DNA of 64,000 nucleotides, taken from positions 62,001-126,000 of the forward strand of contig NZ_JNWK01000013.1 of assembly GCF_000716445.1 (NCBI RefSeq), read 5' to 3'. The DNA is from Streptomyces wedmorensis (GTDB lineage: Bacteria; Actinomycetota; Actinomycetes; Streptomycetales; Streptomycetaceae). Numbering within the stretch: position 1 is the stretch's first letter; every line of letters starts with the position of its first letter. The notes beneath the pieces are model-generated. The model did no database searches. It had not been told where the DNA came from and saw only the letters and a list, made by a program, of their open reading frames with translations. The translations under genes and the position numbers were made by a program. Shown piece by piece: positions 15,793 to 25,845 of the stretch.

Positions 15793-17103
15793 ATGTCCCG
15801 CTCGTCCGTGCCGCGCGCCCGTATCCGCTCCGTCGTACTCGCCTCCGCCGCGGCGACGCTGGCCCTCGCCCTCACCGGCTGCTCGACCTCCGGCGACGCT
15901 TCCGCCTCCGCCGACGGGAAGATCACCCTCACAGTCGGCACCTTCGGGACCTTCGGATACAAGGAGGCCGGCCTGTACGACGCGTACATGAAGCAGCACC
16001 CGGAGATCACCATCAAGGAGAACCCGACGACCGCCGAGGGCAACTACTGGACGGCCCTGCAGACCCGCCTGTCCGGCGGCGGACTCGACGACGTCCAGGC
16101 CCTGGAGGTCGGCCGCATAGCCCGCGCCACCTCCGAGGACCTCGCCGACGCCTTCGCCGACCTGTCCGACGCCCCCGGTGTCGAGAAGAAGAACTACCTG
16201 CCCTGGAAGTGGGACCAGGCCACCACTGCCGACGGCAGGACGATCGGCCTGGGCACCGACGTCGGCCCGATGGCCATCTGCTACCGCCAGGACCTGTTCA
16301 AGGCCGCGGGTCTGCCCTCCGACCCCGAGTCCGTCGGCAAGCTGTGGGCGGGCGACTGGGCGAAGTTCGTCGAGACGGGCAAGCGGTACCAGGCCAAGGC
16401 ACCCAAGGGCACCTCCTTCATGGACAGCGCCACCGGTCTGTTCAACGCCGTCGTCTCCAGCAGCACCGTCCAGTACTACAAGGACGGCAAGCTCGCCTAC
16501 AAGGACTCGCCCAGCGTCAAGACCGGCTGGGACCTGGCCGTCAAGGCCGTCCAGGGCAGGACCAGCCAGGGTCTGAAGATGTTCGACACCCCCTGGCAGA
16601 CCGCGTTCTCCAAGTCCACCTTCGCCACCACGGTCTGCCCCTCCTGGCAGCAGGCGAACATCCAGCAGTTCTCCGGCCCGTCCAACAAGGGCAAGTGGAA
16701 CATCGCCCAGCCCCCGGCCGCCGGCAACTGGGGCGGTTCCTTCCTGGCCGTACCGGCCTCCGGCAAGCACGTCGACGAGGCCAAGAAGCTCGTCGCCTGG
16801 CTCACCGCGCCCGAGCAGCAGGCGAAGGTCTTCCAGAAGGTCGGCAACATCCCCGCCAACCAGGCTGCCCATGACCTGCCGGGCGTCGTCGACTACAAGA
16901 ACGCCTACATCGGCCCCGACGCCGCCACCGGACAGATCTTCTCCACCGCCGCCAAGGCCATCCAGCCCGCCGAGATCGGCCCGCACGCGCAGGACCTGAC
17001 CGGGGCGTTCAGCACCGGCGTCCAGCTGATGGAGCAGAACGGCAAGAGCCCGGAGGAGGCGTGGAACGCCACGGTGCGCCAGATCGACAGCACCATCCAG
17101 TAG
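15793..17103 (+). CDS. cebE: Cellobiose/cellotriose ABC transporter substrate-binding lipoprotein (CebE)
   Basis: A 436-residue lipoprotein: basic start, hydrophobic segment and lipobox LTGC with the modified cysteine at C30, so it should be anchored on the outer face of the membrane. The mature part is a family 1 solute-binding protein (CUT1), with the usual VGTFGTFGYKEAGLYD start, TGLFNAVVSSS and LVAWLTAPEQQAKVF near the end. In Streptomyces CebE captures cellobiose and cellotriose. The ATG at 15793 follows GAGGAG. It is followed by a 122-bp spacer with stem-loops and then cebF and cebG. No ATPase gene is present; the shared ATPase MsiK is the usual partner. Confidence 0.93.
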   Translation: MSRSSVPRARIRSVVLASAAATLALALTGCSTSGDASASADGKITLTVGTFGTFGYKEAGLYDAYMKQHPEITIKENPTTAEGNYWTALQTRLSGGGLDDVQALEVGRIARATSEDLADAFADLSDAPGVEKKNYLPWKWDQATTADGRTIGLGTDVGPMAICYRQDLFKAAGLPSDPESVGKLWAGDWAKFVETGKRYQAKAPKGTSFMDSATGLFNAVVSSSTVQYYKDGKLAYKDSPSVKTGWDLAVKAVQGRTSQGLKMFDTPWQTAFSKSTFATTVCPSWQQANIQQFSGPSNKGKWNIAQPPAAGNWGGSFLAVPASGKHVDEAKKLVAWLTAPEQQAKVFQKVGNIPANQAAHDLPGVVDYKNAYIGPDAATGQIFSTAAKAIQPAEIGPHAQDLTGAFSTGVQLMEQNGKSPEEAWNATVRQIDSTIQ

Positions 17104-17162
17104 CGCTCCCCGCCCTCACCTCTTCCGGGCCGCCGTAGCGGGGGAGCGGGTGGCCGGCCACC
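17104..17162 (+). other. Intercistronic stem-loops between cebE and cebF
   Basis: An imperfect inverted repeat (CGCTCCCCGC at 17104-17113 against GCGGGGGAGCG at 17138-17148) is followed by a perfect 14-bp palindrome GGTGGCCGGCCACC (17149-17162). Such structures after a binding-protein gene commonly raise its transcript level above that of the permeases by partial termination or 3' protection. Confidence 0.6.
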
Positions 17163-17225
17163 GGGGAGCCGGCCGCCCCCACCCCGTAGCGACGCGACCG
17201 GCCGTGACCACCGAAGGAACCGCCC

Positions 17226-18230
17226 GTGGCCTCCACGACCGCACCCAGCCGCAACGGCCCAGCAGGCCGTCAGGACACTCCACCGCCCCACGCCCACCCC
17301 TCCGGCCCCTCGGTCCGGCGCAGCCGCCTGCACCGCTGGGACACCAAGGGCACGCCGTACGCCCTCGTCGCACCCTTCTTCCTCGTCTTCGCCGCCTTCG
17401 GCCTCTTCCCGCTGCTCTACACGGGGTGGCTCTCCTTCCACCGGGTGAGCCTGTACAACGTCGACCGCGCCGAATGGGTCGGCCTGCGGAACTACACCGA
17501 CCTGTTCACCGGTCAGGTCAGCCACTACTTCTGGAACGCGCTCCTCAACACCTTCACCCTCGGTGTCCTGTCCACCGTCCCGCAGCTGCTGATGGCACTG
17601 GGTCTCGCCCACCTGCTCAACTACCGGCTGCGCGCCCGCGGGTTCCTGCGCACGGCGCTCCTCGCCCCGTACGCGACCTCCGTCGCCGCCGCCACCCTCG
17701 TCTTCGCCCTGATCTTCAGCCCCGAGGGGGGCATGGCCAACTGGTTCCTCGGCTTGTTCGGCGCCGGGCCCGTGCACTGGGAGGCCGGTCGCTTGAGCTC
17801 GCAGTTCGCGATCTCCGTGATCGTCACCTGGCGCTGGACCGGCTACAACGCCCTGATCTACCTCGCCGCCATGCAGGCCGTGCCGCGCGAGCTGTACGAG
17901 GCCGCCGCCCTGGACGGCGCCAGCCGCTGGCAGCAGTTCCTGCACGTCACGGTCCCCGCCCTGAAGCCCACGATCCTCTTCACGGTGATCGTGTCGACCA
18001 TCGGAGCCACCCAGCTCTTCGGCGAGCCCTATCTGTTCGGTGGCCAGAGCGGCCACCAGGGCGGCACCGATCACCAGTACGAGACCCTCGGAATCCTCAT
18101 GTACGACCAGGGCTTCCACTCCAGCATGCTCGGGCGCGCCAGCGCGGTCGCCTGGATCATGTTCGGCCTGCTGCTGCTCATCGGGCTCGTCAACGCGCTG
18201 ATCACCCGCCGCCTGCGCGCCTCCCAGTGA
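17226..18230 (+). CDS. cebF: Cellobiose ABC transporter permease CebF
   Basis: A 334-residue CUT1-type permease (MalF-like) with six membrane segments after a polar N-terminal tail of about 45 residues. The EAA loop that contacts the ATPase is at EAAALDGASRWQQFLHVTVP, late in the protein. GTG start at 17226 with AAGGAA upstream. Its stop is 13 bp before cebG. It forms the membrane channel with CebG, receives cello-oligosaccharides from CebE and needs an ATPase encoded elsewhere. Confidence 0.93.
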   Translation: MASTTAPSRNGPAGRQDTPPPHAHPSGPSVRRSRLHRWDTKGTPYALVAPFFLVFAAFGLFPLLYTGWLSFHRVSLYNVDRAEWVGLRNYTDLFTGQVSHYFWNALLNTFTLGVLSTVPQLLMALGLAHLLNYRLRARGFLRTALLAPYATSVAAATLVFALIFSPEGGMANWFLGLFGAGPVHWEAGRLSSQFAISVIVTWRWTGYNALIYLAAMQAVPRELYEAAALDGASRWQQFLHVTVPALKPTILFTVIVSTIGATQLFGEPYLFGGQSGHQGGTDHQYETLGILMYDQGFHSSMLGRASAVAWIMFGLLLLIGLVNALITRRLRASQ

Positions 18231-18243
18231 CGTGGAGTACGAC

Positions 18244-19152
18244 ATGACCACCACCGCCCCCGTGTCCGACCGTCCTCACCGGACGGCGACGCGACCGTCC
18301 GTCCGCGCCGGCAGGGCCGGCGGACAGCACCGGGCCGGGCCACTCGCCCACATCGTCCTCGGACTCGCTGCCCTGGCCTCGCTGTTCCCGCTGTACTGGA
18401 CGCTGGTCGCCGCGTCCACCGACAGCCACGCGGTCGTCTCCAGCCCGCCCCCGATGCTGCCCGGCGGCAACCTCTTCGAGAACCTCACCTACGTCTGGCA
18501 CAACGCCGGCGGGCGTGGCATGGGCGTCGCCCTGCTCAACTCCACGCTCGTCGCGGGCGCCGTCACCGTCACCACGGTGACCTTCTCCGTGCTCGCCGGC
18601 TTCGCCTTCGCCAAACTCCGGTTCCGGGGGAAGAAGGTGATGCTCGGCCTGGTCCTGTCCACCCTCGCCGTGCCCGCGCAGCTCAGCGTCGTACCCCTGT
18701 TCATCCTGACCAAGAACCTGGGACTGGGAAATCACCTCGGAGCGCTGATCCTGCCCGTCCTGGTCACCGCCTTCGGCGTCTTCTTCATGCGGCAGTTCCT
18801 CTCCCAGGCACTGCCCACCGAACTGCTGGAGGCCGCGCGCGTCGACGGCGCCAACTCGCTGCGCGTCATCTGGCACGTCGTCTTCCCCGTCGCCCGCCCG
18901 GCGATGACGGTCCTGGGCATGCTGACCTTCGTCCAGTCCTGGAACGACTTCCTCTGGCCGATCATCGTCATGAACGGCTCCACCAACCCGACCGTGCAGG
19001 TCGCCCTCGCCGGACTGGGAACCGGCTGGTCGACCGACTGGTCCGTCATCACCGCCGGAGCGCTCATGGGCACCCTGCCGCTCCTCCTGGTCTTCGCCCT
19101 CTTCGGCCGGCACATCGTCGGCGGCATCACCCAGGGCGCCATCAAGGGCTGA
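18244..19152 (+). CDS. cebG: Cellobiose ABC transporter permease CebG
   Basis: A 302-residue CUT1-type permease (MalG-like) with six membrane segments and the EAA loop [20 protein letters not shown]. The ATG at 18244 has a GGAG site 6 bp upstream and is preferred over a GTG at 18232. It pairs with CebF. The next gene, bglC, follows after 50 bp on the same strand, giving the classic cebE-F-G-bglC order. Confidence 0.93.
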   Translation: MTTTAPVSDRPHRTATRPSVRAGRAGGQHRAGPLAHIVLGLAALASLFPLYWTLVAASTDSHAVVSSPPPMLPGGNLFENLTYVWHNAGGRGMGVALLNSTLVAGAVTVTTVTFSVLAGFAFAKLRFRGKKVMLGLVLSTLAVPAQLSVVPLFILTKNLGLGNHLGALILPVLVTAFGVFFMRQFLSQALPTELLEAARVDGANSLRVIWHVVFPVARPAMTVLGMLTFVQSWNDFLWPIIVMNGSTNPTVQVALAGLGTGWSTDWSVITAGALMGTLPLLLVFALFGRHIVGGITQGAIKG

Positions 19153-19202
19153 CCTCTGCCTCCTCTCCTCGTCCCACACCTCCGCCAAAGGGAGACTCCG
19201 CC

Positions 19203-20648
<1,446 letters not shown>

Positions 20649-20651
20649 GCC

Positions 20652-21704
20652 TCAAGGACGGAGCAGGATCCTCCCGACGCGGGGATCGCCGCTGCCCGTG
20701 AGTTCCATGGCCCGCTCGAACTCGTCGATGCCCAGCTGGTGCGTGACGAGTTCGAGCGGCGTCAGCCGTTCCGCGGAGAAGGCGCCTACGGCGTAGGACC
20801 AGGCGCCGGAGGAGGCTCCGAAGGCGGTGCCGATCGACAGCTGCCGTGCGACCACCTCGGTGGGATCGAGTCCTTCCGCTCCCTGGACCGGGATGCCCGT
20901 GAGAACCAGACGTCCTCCCGGCCGCAACAAGGACGTCGCGGCGCGCGCGCTCGACGTCGCGCCCGCGGCGTCGATCACCACGTCGAAGTCCGCGAGACCG
21001 GAGGCGCGGTCCCACGTCCGGTAGGCGGTGGCTCCGAAGCGACGGGAGAGATCGGCTCGGTCGGGGCTCGTACCGACGACCGTCAGCTCGCTCGGGGAGA
21101 AGGCGCAGAGGAGCTGTGCGGCGAGCAGCCCGAGGGCGCCGGAGCCGATGACGGCCACCCGTGAACCGGGCAGCGGGCGCGCCTTCAGGACAGCGGCGGC
21201 CGCGCAGGCGGCCGGCTCGAGGAACGCGGCGGCGGTGAGATCGGCGTCCGGCGCGAGCGTGTGCAGCAGACGAGCGGGGAGGACGAGGGTGGGGGCCATG
21301 GCGCCGGGAAGGGTGAACCCCGTCTCCTCGTAGCCGACGGTGCACAGGTTGGTGTCGCCGTCGCGGCAGGGCGCGCAGGTCTCGCAGTTCCGCAGCCCTT
21401 CGCCCACGACCTTGCGGCCGAGCAGGGAAGCCGGCGCGCCCTCTCCCACGGCGGTGACGGTGCCGGACCACTCGTGGCCAGGGGTGACCGGATAGCGCAC
21501 GTACGGAACGGGGCGGCGACCCAGGTAGACGTCGCGGTCGCTGCGGCTGATCCCGACGGCATGCACGCGCACCTGGGCTTCGCCGGGCCCCGCCTGACGA
21601 GGCACGTGCTGCACGAGGCGAATCGTCTTGGGAGCGTCGAGGACGACAGCCTGCCCCCGGCGGCTCACAGGAAGCCGCCCTGGCCGGTGGGCGGAGTGGG
21701 ACAC
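20652..21704 (-). CDS. Medium-chain zinc-type dehydrogenase (sugar/polyol or alcohol)
   Basis: A 350-residue MDR-family oxidoreductase. GTG start at 21704 with AGGAG 9 bp upstream; an N-terminal extension to 21821 is not believed. Visible motifs are GHEWSG (zinc His and Glu), the structural-zinc cysteine cluster NCETCAPCRDGDTNLC and the NAD(P)-binding GSGALG. The segment that normally reads ICGTD, with the catalytic-zinc cysteine, reads ISRSD here, so that ligand is a serine or missing; activity may be altered. It stands alone between the ceb and arabinose loci, with its own inverted repeat upstream. It may act on a sugar or sugar alcohol, but the substrate is unknown. Confidence 0.8.
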   Translation of the reverse strand: MSHSAHRPGRLPVSRRGQAVVLDAPKTIRLVQHVPRQAGPGEAQVRVHAVGISRSDRDVYLGRRPVPYVRYPVTPGHEWSGTVTAVGEGAPASLLGRKVVGEGLRNCETCAPCRDGDTNLCTVGYEETGFTLPGAMAPTLVLPARLLHTLAPDADLTAAAFLEPAACAAAAVLKARPLPGSRVAVIGSGALGLLAAQLLCAFSPSELTVVGTSPDRADLSRRFGATAYRTWDRASGLADFDVVIDAAGATSSARAATSLLRPGGRLVLTGIPVQGAEGLDPTEVVARQLSIGTAFGASSGAWSYAVGAFSAERLTPLELVTHQLGIDEFERAMELTGSGDPRVGRILLRP

Positions 21705-21720
21705 ATGGGGCGACTCCTGT

Positions 21721-21750
21721 CGTTCGATATTTCGGGCATCGTTCGAAATT
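21721..21750. promoter_or_regulatory. Inverted and direct repeats upstream of the dehydrogenase
   Basis: ATTTCG (21730-21735) and CGAAAT (21745-21750) form an inverted repeat with a 9-bp centre, and TCGTTCGA occurs twice, 19 bp apart (21721, 21740). This lies 17 bp upstream of the gene and looks like an operator for an unidentified regulator. Confidence 0.5.
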
Positions 21751-21836
21751 GTGTCGCGACGATACGAAGCATGGTGGGGTGTGTCAACGGGCCTCATTCT
21801 GCGGGGCCTTCTGTGCCGCAAGGCGCCTCAGTAGCC

Positions 21837-21850
21837 TGTTAACGCTCACA
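21837..21850. promoter_or_regulatory. AraR-like operator, distal copy
   Basis: TGTTAACGCTCACA matches the LacI-type palindrome found at the arabinose promoters (TGTKAGCGYTMACA pattern) and lies exactly 100 bp upstream of the second copy. It is inside the 400-bp gap 21705-22104, which has no gene. Confidence 0.7.
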
Positions 21851-21922
21851 TCCTCGAGTCGCGACTGGCTGTGCAGCGACTGGTCTCTCTGCATAAAAAA
21901 CCAGTAACCGCCGTACGAACCC

Positions 21923-21952
21923 TTGAGTTGCGAGTCTGTTAGCGCTCACAAT
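21923..21952 (+). promoter_or_regulatory. Predicted promoter of the furanose transporter operon
   Basis: TTGAGT (21923-21928), an 18-bp spacer and CACAAT (21947-21952). The spacer and -10 overlap the operator at 21937-21950. Confidence 0.5.
21937..21950. promoter_or_regulatory. AraR-like operator, promoter-overlapping copy
   Basis: TGTTAGCGCTCACA, a near-perfect palindrome identical to the site at 32218-32231. It covers the spacer and -10 of the transporter promoter. Confidence 0.8.
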
Positions 21953-22104
21953 GTGTCGCGTTCGACAGCCCGCCGGTCGTCGGGGGCCTACGCACACTCC
22001 GCCTCCGCCCAGCGCAACCACCGCTGCGCAGCCGCACCTTCGCCGGGCCCGGCCCCTTCAGGGCACCGCCCTGTACGACGCACGTCCCCGAAAGGAACCA
22101 CGAC

Positions 22105-23106
22105 ATGGCCCACAGAGCCCTCCGTGTCTTCACCGCCGCCGTTCTGGCCGCTGGTGTGCTGACCGCCTGCACCACCGAGCCCGCGCCCACCGGTACCACC
22201 GGCGGCACCGGCAAGGGCTCCTCCGACGGCAAGCTGGTGCTCGGGTTCGCCCAGGTGGGAGCCGAGAGCGGCTGGCGCACCGCCAACACCAAGTCCGTAC
22301 GCGAGGCGGCCGAGAAGGCCGGCATCACGCTGAAGTTCTCCGACGCGCAGCAGAAGCAGGAGAACCAGATCAAGGCGATCCGCACGTTCATCCAGCAGAA
22401 GGTGGACGTCATCGCCTTCTCCCCGGTGGTGGAGTCCGGCTGGGACACCGTCCTCAAGGAGGCCGAGAGCGCCGGCATCCCGGTGATCCTCACCGACCGT
22501 GCGGTCGACTCGCAGGACACCTCCCTCTACCGGACCTTCCTCGGCTCCGACTTCGTCAAGGAGGGGCAGGAGGCCGGCAAGTGGCTCGTGAAGGAGTACG
22601 AGGGGACCTCCGAACCGGTCAACGTCGTCGAGCTCCAGGGCACCACCGGCTCCGCACCCGCCAACGACCGCAAGGCCGGCTTCGCCGAGGTCGTCAAGGG
22701 CGACTCCAAGTTCAAGGTCGTCGCGTCCCAGACCGGGGACTTCACCCGCGCCAAGGGCAAGGAGGTCATGCAGGCCTTCCTCAAGTCCCACAAGGACATC
22801 GACGTCCTGTACGCCCACAACGACGACATGGCCCTGGGCGCCATCCAGGCCATCGAGGAGGCGGGCAGGAAGCCGGGCACCGACATCAAGGTGATCTCCG
22901 TCGACGGCATCAAGGACGCCTTCGTCGCCATGCAGGAGAAGAAGATCAACGTGGTGGTCGAGTGCAACCCGCTCCTCGGCGACCAGCTGATGGAACTCGC
23001 CGAGAAGGTCGCGGCGGGGGAGAGCGTCCCGCGACGGGTCGAGGTCAAGGAGGGCGTCTTCACCCAGGACCAGGCCGCGGCCGCCCTGCCCGGCCGCCAG
23101 TACTGA
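22105..23106 (+). CDS. Sugar ABC transporter substrate-binding lipoprotein (YtfQ-like, CUT2)
   Basis: A 333-residue lipoprotein with lipobox LTAC (C22). The mature part closely follows E. coli YtfQ: LGFAQVGAESGWRTANT, QQKQENQIKAIRTFI, VVELQGTTGSAPANDRKAGFAE, QTGDFTRAKGKEVM and YAHNDDMALGAIQAIEEAG. YtfQ binds galactofuranose and also arabinofuranose-type sugars, so a furanose ligand is likely; given araBAD nearby, L-arabinofuranose released by arabinofuranosidases is an attractive candidate (inference). ATG at 22105 with AAAGGAA upstream. First gene of a five-gene operon under two AraR-like operators. Confidence 0.88.
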   Translation: MAHRALRVFTAAVLAAGVLTACTTEPAPTGTTGGTGKGSSDGKLVLGFAQVGAESGWRTANTKSVREAAEKAGITLKFSDAQQKQENQIKAIRTFIQQKVDVIAFSPVVESGWDTVLKEAESAGIPVILTDRAVDSQDTSLYRTFLGSDFVKEGQEAGKWLVKEYEGTSEPVNVVELQGTTGSAPANDRKAGFAEVVKGDSKFKVVASQTGDFTRAKGKEVMQAFLKSHKDIDVLYAHNDDMALGAIQAIEEAGRKPGTDIKVISVDGIKDAFVAMQEKKINVVVECNPLLGDQLMELAEKVAAGESVPRRVEVKEGVFTQDQAAAALPGRQY

Positions 23107-23173
23107 CCCGACGCCCGCACCAGACCGGGGGCGGTCCTCGCGCCGCCCCCGACCCCTCAGGAGAGGAGGGCGG

Positions 23174-24733
23174 ATGGCAGTCCCACCCACCCCCACACCC
23201 ACCCGCACCGACCGGCCGGTCCTGGAGGCCCAGGGCATCCGCAAGGTGTTCCCCGGCGTCCTCGCCCTCGACGGCGTGGATCTGCGCCTCTTCCCCGGCG
23301 AGGTCCACGCCCTGATGGGCGAGAACGGCGCCGGGAAGTCGACCCTCATCAAGGTGCTCACCGGCGTCCACCCGCCCGACGCGGGAACGGTCTCCGTCGA
23401 CGGCGGCTTCCAGCGATTCGCCGAACCGCTGGAAGCGCAGCACGCCGGAATCAGCACGGTGTACCAGGAGGTGAACCTGTGCCCCAACCTCTCGGTCGCG
23501 GAGAACATCCTCATCGGCCGTGAACCCCGGCGCCTGGGGCTGGTCCACTGGTCGGCCCTCCACGAACGCGCGGCACGGCTCATCACCGAACTGGAACTCG
23601 ACCTCGACGTCCGCATGCCGCTGGGCACGTACTCCCTCGCCGTCCAGCAACTGGTCGCGATCGTACGGGCCGTGGACGTCAAGGCGAAGGTCCTCATCCT
23701 CGACGAGCCCACCTCCAGCCTCGACCGGGACGAAGTCGCCCAGCTGTTCACCCTGGTCCGCAGACTGCGCGACCGGGGTGTCGCGATCCTCTTCGTCACC
23801 CACTTCCTCGACCAGGTCTTCGACCTGTGCGACCGGGTGACCGTCCTGCGCAACGGGCGCCTCGAAGGCGAGTACCGGATCGACGAGCTGACACCCGTCA
23901 CCCTCGTACACCGCATGGTCGGCAGCGAACTGGGCATTCTCGACGAACTGGCCGAGACATCCCACACCGGCACCACTGACGGCCCCGGTTCCGGGGACGC
24001 GCCCTTCCTCAGCGCCCGCGGCCTCGCGCGGGCCGGTGGCGTCCAGCCCTATGACCTGGACATCCACCGCGGCGAGGTCATCGGCCTGGCCGGGCTCCTC
24101 GGCTCCGGACGCACCGAGGCGGCCCGGCTGCTCTTCGGCGCCGACCACGCCGACGGAGGCGAGCTGCGGATCCACGGCAAGCGCGCCGTCCTGCGCTCGC
24201 CGCGCGCCGCGATTGCCCACAAGATCGCCTTCTGCTCGGAGAACCGCAAGGCGGAGGGTCTGATCGGCGAACTCACCGTCCGCGAGAACATCGTGCTCGC
24301 CCTCCAGGCCGCACGCGGCTGGACCAAACCCGTTTCCCGCACCCGGCAGGACGAGATCGCCGCCCGGTGGACCGAGGTTCTCGACATCCGCCCGGCCGAC
24401 CCCGAGGCAGAGGTCCGCAACCTCAGCGGGGGCAACCAGCAGAAGGTGCTGCTCGCCCGATGGCTGCTCACCGACCCCGAGCTGCTGATCCTGGACGAAC
24501 CCACCAGGGGCATCGACATCGGTGCCAAGACGGAGATCCAGAAACTGGTCACCAGCCTGGCCGCGGAAGGCACAGCGGTCCTCTTCATCTCCGCCGAACT
24601 CGAGGAGGTGCTGCGGCTGAGCCACCGCGTGGGCGTCCTGCGCGACCACCGGCTCGTCGCCACCCTCCCCAACGACACGACCCTGACGCCCGACCGGATC
24701 CTGGGCGCCATCGCCACCGGAGCCACCTCATGA
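23174..24733 (+). CDS. Sugar ABC transporter ATP-binding protein (YtfR-like, CUT2)
   Basis: A 519-residue tandem ATPase typical of CUT2 importers. The N-terminal half has Walker [10 protein letters not shown] and Walker B LILDEPTSSLD. The C-terminal half has the degenerate GLLGSGRTE loop, signature LSGGNQQK and [12 protein letters not shown]. It resembles YtfR and RbsA. It should power the transporter with the neighbouring permeases. ATG at 23174 with GAGGAGGG upstream. Its TGA overlaps the ATG of the next gene (ATGA), so translation is coupled. Confidence 0.9.
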   Translation: MAVPPTPTPTRTDRPVLEAQGIRKVFPGVLALDGVDLRLFPGEVHALMGENGAGKSTLIKVLTGVHPPDAGTVSVDGGFQRFAEPLEAQHAGISTVYQEVNLCPNLSVAENILIGREPRRLGLVHWSALHERAARLITELELDLDVRMPLGTYSLAVQQLVAIVRAVDVKAKVLILDEPTSSLDRDEVAQLFTLVRRLRDRGVAILFVTHFLDQVFDLCDRVTVLRNGRLEGEYRIDELTPVTLVHRMVGSELGILDELAETSHTGTTDGPGSGDAPFLSARGLARAGGVQPYDLDIHRGEVIGLAGLLGSGRTEAARLLFGADHADGGELRIHGKRAVLRSPRAAIAHKIAFCSENRKAEGLIGELTVRENIVLALQAARGWTKPVSRTRQDEIAARWTEVLDIRPADPEAEVRNLSGGNQQKVLLARWLLTDPELLILDEPTRGIDIGAKTEIQKLVTSLAAEGTAVLFISAELEEVLRLSHRVGVLRDHRLVATLPNDTTLTPDRILGAIATGATS

Positions 24734-25845
24734 CACCACCTGACGACACCGGCGCTGGGGGGCGCCCGGTCCGGGCGCCCGGCACCCGGCGGCTCATGGA
24801 GCACCGCCTGTTCTGGCCCGCCGCCGTGCTGGCCGCCCTGCTGGTGGGGAACGTCGTGTTCACCCATGACTTCCTCGCCGTCCGCGTCCAGAACGGACAC
24901 CTGTACGGCAGCCTGATCGACATCCTGCAGTTCGGTGCCCCCCTGATCCTCGTCTCGCTCGGCATGACGCTCGTGATCGCCACCCGGGGCATCGATCTCT
25001 CGGTCGGCTCGACGGTCGCCATCGCCGGCGCCCTCGCGTGCGAGCACATCGCCACCGCGAAGGACCCGGGGAGCCTGTCCACCGTCCTGTCCGCGATCGC
25101 GCTGGCGGTCGGCGTGGCCGCCGCGATCGGACTGCTGAACGGCTTCCTCGTCGCCCGGCTCGGCGTCCAGCCCATCATCGCCACGCTGGTCCTCATGGTC
25201 GCCGGGCGCGGCGTGGCCCAGCTGATCACCGACGGCCAGATCATCAGCGTGTCCAGCAGCGCCTACAAGATGATCGGCGGCGGCTACTGGCTCACCCTCC
25301 CCTTCGCCGTCCTCCTCGCCGCGGCCCTCGTCGCCGTCACCTCCCTCGTCACCCGGCGGACCGCGCTCGGGCTGCTCATCGAATCGGTGGGCGGCAACCC
25401 GGTCGCCAGCCGACTCGTCGGCATCCGGGCAGTCGGCCTCCTGGTCATGGTCTACGTCGTCAGCGCCGTGTGCGCCGCGGTGGCGGGCCTGATGATCAGC
25501 TCCAACGTGTCCAGTGCGGACGGCAACAACGCCGGCCTGTGGATCGAACTGGACGCGATCCTCGCCGTCGTCATCGGCGGCACCGCCCTGACGGGCGGTC
25601 GTTTCTCCCTCGGTGGGACGGTCCTGGGCGCGCTGATCATCCAGACCCTCTCGACCACGATCTACACCCTCGGCGTACCGCCCGAGACCACCCTCGTCTT
25701 CAAGGCCCTGGTCGTCATCGTCGTGTGTCTCGTCCAGTCGCCCGCGTTCCGCGCGCGACTCTCACGCCGTCGCCGAACGGCCGCCCCGGACCCGGCATCC
25801 GCGGCCGGCGACCTGACGGCCCGCCGGCAGGAGGTCCACCCGTGA
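24730..25845 (+). CDS. Sugar ABC transporter permease 1 (YtfT-like)
   Basis: A 371-residue CUT2 permease with 8-10 hydrophobic segments, the family motif VIATRGIDLSVGSTVAIAG and GGTALTGGRFSLGGTVLGALII. It resembles YtfT. The ATG at 24730 overlaps the ATPase stop and is preferred to the longer frame. The last 30 residues are polar and cytoplasmic. Its TGA overlaps the GTG of the second permease (GTGA). It forms a heterodimeric channel with that protein. Confidence 0.88.
   Translation: MTPPDDTGAGGRPVRAPGTRRLMEHRLFWPAAVLAALLVGNVVFTHDFLAVRVQNGHLYGSLIDILQFGAPLILVSLGMTLVIATRGIDLSVGSTVAIAGALACEHIATAKDPGSLSTVLSAIALAVGVAAAIGLLNGFLVARLGVQPIIATLVLMVAGRGVAQLITDGQIISVSSSAYKMIGGGYWLTLPFAVLLAAALVAVTSLVTRRTALGLLIESVGGNPVASRLVGIRAVGLLVMVYVVSAVCAAVAGLMISSNVSSADGNNAGLWIELDAILAVVIGGTALTGGRFSLGGTVLGALIIQTLSTTIYTLGVPPETTLVFKALVVIVVCLVQSPAFRARLSRRRRTAAPDPASAAGDLTARRQEVHP

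Noticed and set aside
23430..23443. TGGAAGCGCAGCAC as a CebR box in the YtfR-like gene
   Set aside because: Only one half matches and it is inside coding sequence with no promoter context.
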